Source: Bacteroidales bacterium (lineage in GTDB: Bacteria > Bacteroidota > Bacteroidia > Bacteroidales > UBA12481). Taken from it: a stretch of DNA of 9,571 nucleotides. Below are positions 1-7,000 of this stretch, piece by piece. Made by a program: the position numbers and the translations under genes. The DNA lies in assembly GCA_021160155.1 (NCBI GenBank), contig JAGHDB010000154.1, positions 1 to 9,571 on the forward strand. The letters are read 5' to 3'. The notes beneath the pieces are model-generated. The model did not search any database, was not told the origin of the DNA, and saw only the letters and a list, made by a program, of their open reading frames with translations. Within the stretch, counting starts at the first letter, position 1; each line of letters begins with the position of its first letter.

Positions 1-648
1 ATCATCCTCTCCCGCCCCACCCCGGTCTTTCTTGAACGGCTTTTTGAACTTGAGGTCCCTGAAATATTTGACGGATTAATCACTGTGAAAAAAATTGTCC
101 GTATCCCGGGTGAAAGAGCCAAAGTAGCAGTTGAATCATATGATGAACGGATAGATCCGGTAGGAGCCTGTGTAGGGATGAAAGGATCAAGAATCCACGG
201 TATCGTCAGAGAGCTTCGTAATGAAAATATCGATGTGATTAATTATACCTCCAACATCGCACTTTTTATTCAGCGTGCTTTGAGTCCGGCCAAGATCAGT
301 TCGCTGAAAATAAACGAAGAAGAAAAACATGCCGAAGTTTATCTTAAACCCGATGAGGTTTCACTGGCCATCGGTAAAGGAGGATTGAATATTCGCCTGG
401 CCAGTATGCTGACTGAATATGAAATTGATGTTTTCAGGGATGTCGAAGAGGAGGAAGAGGATATTGATCTTGAGGAATTTGCTGATGAAATTGAAAGCTG
501 GATATTAGATGAGCTGAAAGCCATAGGGTGTGATACCGCCCGCAGCATGCTTGATCTAACGGTTGAGGAGTTGGTAAAAAGAACCGACCTTGAAGAGGAG
601 ACCATTAAAGAGGTGATTAAAATCATTAAAGCAGAATTTGAGAAGTAA
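1..648 (+). CDS. nusA: Transcription termination/antitermination protein NusA, C-terminal part (5' end outside window)
   Basis: NusA binds RNA polymerase and nascent RNA in the cytoplasm and modulates pausing, termination and antitermination. The reading frame is open from base 1, so this is the 3' portion of a longer gene. The first translated codons (ending PEIFDGLITVKK) match the end of the NusA S1 domain. They are followed by the highly conserved RIPGERAKVAVES and DRIDPVGACVGMKG-type segment (here DERIDPVGACVGMKG). Two KH domains are visible: a GMKG loop (bases 175-186) and a GKGG loop (373-384). The remaining ~65 residues form an acidic tail starting with five Glu (445-459) and then a single helix-hairpin-helix-like module. 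The long paired acidic repeats of the E. coli protein are absent; a short tail is usual for Bacteroidota. A GTG at 85 is not the start, because conserved NusA sequence continues upstream of it. infB follows after 31 bases, the common nusA-infB operon order. Confidence 0.97.
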   Translation: MILSRPTPVFLERLFELEVPEIFDGLITVKKIVRIPGERAKVAVESYDERIDPVGACVGMKGSRIHGIVRELRNENIDVINYTSNIALFIQRALSPAKISSLKINEEEKHAEVYLKPDEVSLAIGKGGLNIRLASMLTEYEIDVFRDVEEEEEDIDLEEFADEIESWILDELKAIGCDTARSMLDLTVEELVKRTDLEEETIKEVIKIIKAEFEK

Positions 649-668
649 ACCAGACGGATGACTAAAAG

Positions 669-673
669 AAAGG
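669..673 (+). promoter_or_regulatory. Possible ribosome binding site of infB
   Basis: A purine-rich AAAGG lies six bases before the ATG at 680, inside the A-rich stretch 664-673. It supports this ATG as the infB start, together with the conserved [14 protein letters not shown]-terminus. Shine-Dalgarno pairing is generally weak or masked in Bacteroidota, so the A-richness may matter more than the GG. The call is by inspection only. Confidence 0.4.
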
Positions 674-679
674 CACATT

Positions 680-3601
680 ATGGCAGAGGGTAAACGGCTG
701 AGTAAGGTCGCCAGAGAATGTAACGTAGGGATTTCAACGATTGTAGAATTTCTCTCTAAAAAGGGATTTGAGATCGACAGTAATCCCAATGTCAAAATTC
801 CCGGTGAAGCCCTGGAAATGGTCTACCAGGAGTACCAGCAAGACCAGTCGGCCAAAAGACAGGCTGAACAGTTCATAAAAGAACACAGGCTTGAAACCCG
901 TACCACTTTGTCTCTGAATGACAACCGACCTGATCATGGCACACAGGAGCAGGAACAGGAAGATGTGTTACTGATTCAGGATACGAGTGCCGGGACAGAC
1001 ATGGGACCCGAACCGGAAGTTATTGAAAAAGAATCCGTTCCTGACAAAAAGGAGAAAACAACAGAGGCTGAAGAAATTATTATTGAAATAGAAAAACCCA
1101 AGGGACCCAAGGTAGTGGGTAAAGTGGATCTGAAGAAAAAAACAACGAAGAAGAAAAAAGAAGAAAAAGAAAAGAAAACCGATAAGGAGACTGAAGAAAA
1201 AGCAGAGGAAGAAAAAAAAGAGGTTATTGAAGAGCAACCTGTTATTACGCAACCTGAGAAAAAGGAGGAAGAGGAGTTAACAGAAACCACCCGGGCTAAA
1301 GATTTAATCAGTGAGGTAAAAGTTGTAGGCAAGATTGAGCTCGATTCGATGAATCTGCGTACCAGACCAGCCAGAAAGAGTGCAAAGGAAAAACGTGAGG
1401 AACGTGAAAAAGCTGCAGCCAGGTCAGGTAAAAAACAACCTGCCGGAGAAACCAGGAGTAAAGAAACCAAACCATATCGTACTAAATCCCCCAAGCTGGA
1501 CGGTCCAACTGTGGTTGGAAAAATAGATCTCTCAGAAAAAGATCAGGGTGATAGGGGAAAAACGGGAGAGCAGTTAAAAAAGCATCCCAGGAAAAAAAGG
1601 AAAAGAATCAGGAAAGACCGGGTATCCCTGGTAAATGGAGAAAAAGGACAGGATCACAAAAAATGGACAAAAGTCTCTAAAAAAATCTCTCACAAGGAGG
1701 TGAATCAAGAGGATGTGGAAGCCCAAATTAAAAGTACCATGGCCCAGATGGAGGGTAAGGGAAAATCCAAAGCATCCAAGCACCGGCGGGAGAAACGTGA
1801 TGCAATTCGTCAGTCTGAACAAAAAGCAGCTTTACAAAAAGAGGCTGACAGCCACATTCTTAAAGTAACTGAATTCGTCACGGCTAATGAATTATCAAGT
1901 TTGATGAATATTCCGGTTAATGATATCATAGCTGCTTGTATGTCTCTTGGGCTTTTCGTGTCAATCAATCAACGCCTGGATGCCGAAACCATTACTCTGG
2001 TAGCAGATGAATATAATTACGAAGTTGAATTTATCAGTGTGAATCTCCAAGACAACATTGAAGAAACTGATGACCTGGAAGAAGACCTTGTCCCGCGTCC
2101 ACCCATTGTCACGGTTATGGGACATGTGGATCACGGAAAAACATCACTTCTTGATTATATCCGGAAAACCAATATTATTGCCGGTGAGGCAGGTGGAATA
2201 ACACAACATATCGGCGCCTATAAAGTGGTGCTGGAGGATCAAAAAACCATTACGTTTCTGGATACCCCCGGTCACGAAGCTTTTACTGCCATGCGGGCCC
2301 GGGGTGCCCAGGTTACCGATATCGCCATCATTGTAATTGCTGCTGATGATGCAGTAATGCCCCAAACCATTGAAGCCATTAATCATGCCTCAGCAGCAGG
2401 AGTACCAATCGTATTTGCCATCAATAAGATTGACAAGGAGGGAGCTCAACCTGAGAAAATACGTGAACAACTGGCTAATATGAATTATCTGGTTGAAGAC
2501 TGGGGCGGTAAATACCAGGTTCAGGAAATCTCGGCCAAAAAAGGTATAGGAATCAACGAATTGCTTGAGAAAGTTCTGCTTGAAGCTGAATTACTTGAAC
2601 TTAAAGCCAATCCCAACAGACGGGCATCAGGATCTGTCATTGAATCTGCTTTAGACCGCGGACGGGGGTATGTTACCACCCTGTTGGTACAAACAGGAAC
2701 ACTGAAAATCGGGGATATTATGCTTGCCGGAAGTCATTTTGGCCGTGTGAAAGCAATGTTCAATGAAAGGGGAACGGCCATTAAAGAAGCCGGTCCCGCA
2801 GATCCCGTACTGGTACTTGGACTGAACGGGGCTGCACAGGCAGGATATAATTTTAATATACTCGAATCTGAACATGAAGCCCGTGAAATTGCCACAAAAA
2901 GAGAAATTTTGCAGCGTGAACAGGAATCGCGTACCAAAAAACATATCACTCTGGATGAAATTGGCCGAAGAATTGCTATTGGTAATTTCCAGGAGTTGAA
3001 CCTGATCATTAAAGGAGATGTCGACGGATCTGTCGAGGCAATTGCCGATGCCATGATCAAACTCTCTACTCCTGAAATACAGGTCAATATTAATCACAAA
3101 GCAGTAGGTCAAATATCTGAAAGTGACATCCTGTTGGCTTCAGCTTCCAATGCCATCGTGATTGGATTCCAGGTTCGTCCTTCTCTGGGAGCACGTCGGC
3201 TGGCAGAAAAAGAGGACATTGAAATCAGGCTTTACTCAATTATTTACGATGCCATCAATGAGATCAAAGCTGCCATGGAAGGAATGCTGAGTCCCGAAAT
3301 CAAAGAGGAGATCACCGGAACACTTGAAGTACTGGATACTTTCAAAATAACAAAAGTCGGAACAATTGCCGGTTGTGTAGTAAAAGACGGCAAAATATTA
3401 CGCGACTCCCATGTACGTGTGATCCGTGACGGTATTGTGGTTTATGACGGTGAACTGGGCTCCCTGAAAAGATTTAAAGATGAGGCCAAAGAGGTGGTAT
3501 CCGGACTTGAATGCGGACTGAATATTGAAAACTTCAATGACATCAAAGTAGGGGATGTAATTGAAGCTTACCTCCGGAAAGAGGTAAAGAAGACATTGTA
3601 A
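680..3601 (+). CDS. infB: Translation initiation factor IF-2, complete, 973 residues
   Basis: IF2 is the GTPase that places initiator fMet-tRNA on the 30S subunit and promotes 50S joining. An IF2_N module sits at residues ~5-53 ([20 protein letters not shown]). Residues ~90-385 are a disordered Lys/Glu-rich linker. A second IF2_N module follows at ~392-452. The G domain shows all five motifs: GHVDHGKT (481-488), GGITQHIGA (from 505), DTPGH (528-532), NKID (582-585) and SAKKG (618-622). After it come the beta-barrel domain II, domain III with GDVDGSVEA (779-787), and the fMet-tRNA-binding C-terminal domain with ECGL and [13 protein letters not shown] (944-962). No catalytic residue is missing. 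The ATG at 680 fits the conserved N-terminus and has a purine-rich sequence upstream. The protein is longer than E. coli IF2 (890) because of the linker, as is usual in this phylum. It probably shares a transcript with nusA. Confidence 0.99.
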   Translation: MAEGKRLSKVARECNVGISTIVEFLSKKGFEIDSNPNVKIPGEALEMVYQEYQQDQSAKRQAEQFIKEHRLETRTTLSLNDNRPDHGTQEQEQEDVLLIQDTSAGTDMGPEPEVIEKESVPDKKEKTTEAEEIIIEIEKPKGPKVVGKVDLKKKTTKKKKEEKEKKTDKETEEKAEEEKKEVIEEQPVITQPEKKEEEELTETTRAKDLISEVKVVGKIELDSMNLRTRPARKSAKEKREEREKAAARSGKKQPAGETRSKETKPYRTKSPKLDGPTVVGKIDLSEKDQGDRGKTGEQLKKHPRKKRKRIRKDRVSLVNGEKGQDHKKWTKVSKKISHKEVNQEDVEAQIKSTMAQMEGKGKSKASKHRREKRDAIRQSEQKAALQKEADSHILKVTEFVTANELSSLMNIPVNDIIAACMSLGLFVSINQRLDAETITLVADEYNYEVEFISVNLQDNIEETDDLEEDLVPRPPIVTVMGHVDHGKTSLLDYIRKTNIIAGEAGGITQHIGAYKVVLEDQKTITFLDTPGHEAFTAMRARGAQVTDIAIIVIAADDAVMPQTIEAINHASAAGVPIVFAINKIDKEGAQPEKIREQLANMNYLVEDWGGKYQVQEISAKKGIGINELLEKVLLEAELLELKANPNRRASGSVIESALDRGRGYVTTLLVQTGTLKIGDIMLAGSHFGRVKAMFNERGTAIKEAGPADPVLVLGLNGAAQAGYNFNILESEHEAREIATKREILQREQESRTKKHITLDEIGRRIAIGNFQELNLIIKGDVDGSVEAIADAMIKLSTPEIQVNINHKAVGQISESDILLASASNAIVIGFQVRPSLGARRLAEKEDIEIRLYSIIYDAINEIKAAMEGMLSPEIKEEITGTLEVLDTFKITKVGTIAGCVVKDGKILRDSHVRVIRDGIVVYDGELGSLKRFKDEAKEVVSGLECGLNIENFNDIKVGDVIEAYLRKEVKKTL
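1112..1531 (+). repeat. Three copies of a VVGK(I/V)(D/E)L motif in the IF2 linker
   Basis: Within the disordered linker of IF2 the heptad VVGKVDL (bases 1112-1132, residues 145-151), VVGKIEL (1322-1342, residues 215-221) and VVGKIDL (1511-1531, residues 278-284) recurs at spacings of 70 and 63 residues. The first and third copies are preceded by Gly-Pro-(Lys/Thr). The flanking sequence is charged low-complexity sequence without alignment between copies. The DNA of the copies differs at synonymous positions, so this is conserved at protein level rather than a recent DNA duplication. The function is unknown to me; short linear motifs for ribosome, RNA or partner binding are an inference. Confidence 0.75.
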
Positions 3602-3641
3602 GGAAACGCAATTACGGGGATACGGATCCTCTCATCCCTCC

Positions 3642-4019
3642 TCAGGAAATCAGTTCACCGTATTTTGCAGCATCCATTAAATCATCCAGTTCTACAGGAT
3701 TAGTAATTTCAATCCGGATCATCCATCCTTCACCAAAAGGATCCGTATTAACCAGCTCAGGCTTATCTTCGAGAGCCGGGTTTACTTCAACTATTTTACC
3801 GCCAACCGGAAGATAAAGTTCTTCAACTGCTTTAACCGCTTCAATATTGCCGAACGCTTCTCCTTTGTTCAGGGTTTCACCTACTGTTTCAATCTCCACA
3901 AAAACAATATCGCCCAGATTGGATTGGGCATAATCGGTGATACCTACATAAGCAGATTGTTCTTCTACACGGATCCACTCATGATCCTGGGTGTACTTCA
4001 GATTATCAGGAATATTCAT
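3642..4019 (-). CDS. gcvH: Glycine cleavage system H protein, complete, 125 residues
   Basis: GcvH is the small cytoplasmic lipoyl carrier of the glycine cleavage system. It shuttles the aminomethyl intermediate from the P protein to the T protein and is reoxidised by the L protein. The length of 125 residues is close to the family norm (~125-130). The start MNIPDNLKYTQDHEWI is the classic H-protein opening (YT.DHEWI). The lipoylation site is Lys63 in IEAVKAVEELY, within the usual E-(S/A)-V-K-A context. The C-terminal half carries the conserved GGKIVEVNPAL and NTDPFGEGWMIRI signatures. The ATG at 4019 is preceded by an A-rich leader (CCCTAAAAG on the coding strand), typical of this phylum. 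It lies 44 bases downstream of sprA on the same strand and converges with infB. The gcvT and gcvP genes are not in the window, so its partners must be encoded elsewhere. Confidence 0.98.
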   Translation of the reverse strand: MNIPDNLKYTQDHEWIRVEEQSAYVGITDYAQSNLGDIVFVEIETVGETLNKGEAFGNIEAVKAVEELYLPVGGKIVEVNPALEDKPELVNTDPFGEGWMIRIEITNPVELDDLMDAAKYGELIS

Positions 4020-4043
4020 CTTTTAGGGTTTTTAATGATGTCT

Positions 4044-4051
4044 CAAAAGTA
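4044..4051 (-). promoter_or_regulatory. Possible promoter -7 element upstream of gcvH
   Basis: On the minus strand the octamer TACTTTTG matches the Bacteroidota sigma-factor -7 consensus TAnnTTTG exactly and ends 24 bases before the gcvH ATG. It overlaps TATACT (4048-4053), and CTGACA (4070-4075) lies 16 bases further upstream, which also resembles a weak classical sigma-70 pair. I do not see the expected TTG/TTTG -33 element in the right orientation. If real, it would let gcvH be transcribed without sprA. In AT-rich sequence this may be chance. Confidence 0.3.
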
Positions 4052-4063
4052 TAAAAATCCCCA

Positions 4064-7000
4064 CTAATTTGTCAGGGTAAATCTCAGGTTAAATCCGATT
4101 TTTGTATTGGAAGTTGGATAAGAGAGTGTCACAAAGGGATGATTAATCACCTGGTCATAGAAGAAGCGCAGGTTAAACCGGCTACTAAGTACATAATCGG
4201 CAGTAAATTTTAAAGTTATAGCTCGTTGACCGGATGTAAGTTTATCCACATCCTCTTCAAGTTTCCGCATGATCATCCGGTTGTCCCGGATAGAAAGATC
4301 AAGCCGGAGATCAAGGTCGGACTGAAAACTCCGTTTGGTTCCGCCGGCTTTTATAGAAATTGGAACTTGCTGGAAACGATATCCTCCTCCCAGCCTGAAT
4401 TCATCCGAACGGTTTTCCATCAACTGGTTATTGTTCAGGCTCAGGGTCATGTTGCGGCTTTTTACTATCTCTATACGTAACATAAAACTATTTTGCAGTT
4501 GGGCATCCAAACTGATCAGCGGACTCATTTGTTCGGAGATACTGATTCCGCCGATCTCCCGTTCAGGGAGAAAATTGAACTGTAAGTCACGAATATAGTT
4601 CAGCCCGTCTACCTCATCCGGATCCCAGTAAAGGTTGGTGGTAAAAGAACCTACAGAATAAGTCGAGCGGTAACTATGCGAAATACTCAGGTTCTTAAAA
4701 ATCCTTTTGGCCCAGTCGGTCCGCTGCAACCCGCGATAATCAATTCTCCAGTTAGGCATCATGCTCAATATTCCGGGCATAGGATTCAAACTGATGTTTC
4801 CTGCGTCTTTTCCTGAATAGGCAGCCAGAAATGCAGGAATCAGCACTTCCTGGGAAGTAGGGCCGAATCCATCTGCATATCCCGGCACATCCCCGTTATT
4901 GGGATCATAAAAGCGGCTGCCTGAAACCTGCCCGTTAAGCATTCTCTGGCCCAGTCTTTTAGAAATCACTACCCGGTTGTTTTTAAACTGTTCCCAACTG
5001 GCGGAAGCATAATTATTATTTGCATCCGGATTCTCAAATGCAGTTTTTAATGAAAAGAATGACATACTGAAGTTACCGGTGAACATGGTATTTTCAGCCG
5101 AGAATCCATCCTCATGATAAATGTAAAACTGCTCCACATTTTGCGACATAGCTCTTGAAGCAGTCACCTCAATTCTAAGGTCTGATACCGGTTCAATACT
5201 GGCTCTGAATTGCAGACTGTTGCGACTTTGGTCCATATAAGCCTGGTTGAGTGTACTGTCGGTTGTCAGCCATCCCTGTGCAGCTGCATAATCTCCAAAA
5301 GCAGAATCATGCCTGCCCATGATAAATCCCCACCCCGGAGCCATAGTCCCATCCACGGAACGCATACCCAACCACTGGGCTACCGGGAGAAATCCGGGCA
5401 ACATGGTACCGGCATCGGTACTGTAATTCACCGACACACTCTTAATTCCCATGAGTAAATGTGCAGTGTTTTCTGCAATAAAAATCAATGGATTTTGTTT
5501 CACTTCTGCATTACCGGTGACTTCGATCCGCCCGCCCGGCACATCTTTATCCGCAGTGATCCGTATCCTTCGGTTGTTCACAATCTCCGTTTTGACATTC
5601 ACTACCCGTTGGGTCTGATCATAAAAAACTGCGGTGACATCTTCAGTCATCAGATCATGAATAATCAGCTTGGGTTTGTTGGCTTTAAGGCTTATGTTTT
5701 TAGCTGTAAACGTCACGGTTTGGGTCTGTTTCTTGGCCCCTCCCGATGCACGTCGTTTAAATTTATCATCGATTTTCTTTAAAAATCCCACCTTATTATA
5801 CAATTTTTGCAGGCTTAGTGACCCGTTCATCTGGAGGGTGCTGTTATTTTGCACGGTATTCCCCAAAATAATGGTATCAGGGGTAATCGGACCGGCAGAC
5901 CAGTCGAAATCAGTACGATACGTCAGATTGGCCGACTGAATCCAGTCAAACAGAGGAATTTTATTGATCGGAATATTATATTGTGCATTGATGGTATGAT
6001 GATACTTGGTTGTCCGGCCGAAAGCCAGCAGATTGTCCCAGATACTATCACGTTTTTGTTTGAAATCAGGTTCATCCCTGTTCATTGATCCGTCAGGCTC
6101 ATCCACTCTGGCCACATTCTGGGCAGAAAAATCGAGTTTCAGATTTCTTGACAGATCCCATTTAAAATCATAGAGCCGGTTCCAGTAGAAATTTTTATTA
6201 TAAGTAGGATCAATCTTCAGGTAAGGATTGGAGATATTACGGAATTTAATTTCATTATACTGTCGTTGCAGGTTGGTCTGGAACCGCATCATGGATGGTT
6301 TATAAAAGAGATTAAAATCCCTTATCAGCCTGAAAGCCGGTTTATTAAGTGCCGTGGATTTTTTAAAGGGCTCCCAGGGTTTTGAATTATTATCGTTGTA
6401 AATGTAACTCAGCACCATATTATAATTACGGTTCAGATTTTGTTCGGTTTTTATATTTCGCGATAATGCTTCACTGTATGAGTAAGAGACCGACCAGTTG
6501 CCAATATCATAAATTTTGGGTTCCCTGCGGGATTTTGTTTTGGGATCTATCCGGACATTGGTAATATTTATGCTTCGCCTCCGGGTATAATCTTGTGAAA
6601 TATAGATAATCGAATCCCGTTCTTCACGGGATTCTGCATTATCCAGGGCTGCCTGAAGCGGAATATCAGGATCCAACGGGTTATATTGCGGATTACGTTT
6701 CATTTCTGACAACCCGACGAAAACCGGCAGATTGACTCCTGCCTTCTGGGGAAACAGGCGACCCAACTGCAAACTTGAAGAGACATCATAATTAAAAATC
6801 TCTTCGCGGCTCCGCTGCTGTACTTTTTTATCGATACTGCCAAATCCCGGTACACTGCCGCCTGTCGCCACCGAAAGGGATCCGAGATCAGCCAGTTTCA
6901 CATTCATCCGGGCGTTGGCCGCCCAACCTCCTGATTCATCAAATTCAGTCAGCCGCAATTCGTTCATCCAGATGATTCCCGACTTAGGCAGTCCGTCATC

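Noticed and set aside
85..648. GTG at 85 as the nusA start
   Set aside because: The frame is open to base 1 and the upstream codons encode conserved NusA sequence (EVPEIFDGLIT), so the gene is truncated by the window and does not begin here.
976..1494. Minus-strand ORFs (976-1494 and 968-1252) opposite the infB linker, rich in Phe/Ser
   Set aside because: They are antisense shadows of the Lys/Glu-rich coding region: GAA/AAA/AAG read backwards gives TTC/TTT/CTT. They have no recognisable domain, and infB is unambiguous.
2651..3112. Minus-strand ORFs opposite infB domains II-III (2651-3112 and 2734-3087)
   Set aside because: They overlap each other and highly conserved IF2 sequence, and resemble no known family.
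3617..3638. GGGAT/ATCCC inverted repeat between infB and gcvH as a bidirectional terminator
   Set aside because: The stem is only 5 bp with a 12-base loop, and neither strand has a U tract after it, so it is not convincing as an intrinsic terminator.
3831..3833. EAVKA instead of ESVKA around the GcvH lipoyl lysine as an altered active site
   Set aside because: Alanine at this position is a common variant in H proteins and the lysine itself is present, so there is no reason to suspect loss of function.
5459..5782. Plus-strand ORFs inside sprA (for example 5459-5782, 6915-7259, 8333-8665)
   Set aside because: They are scattered antisense frames with no domain, no conserved start context and no operon arrangement, under a continuous well-recognised SprA frame.
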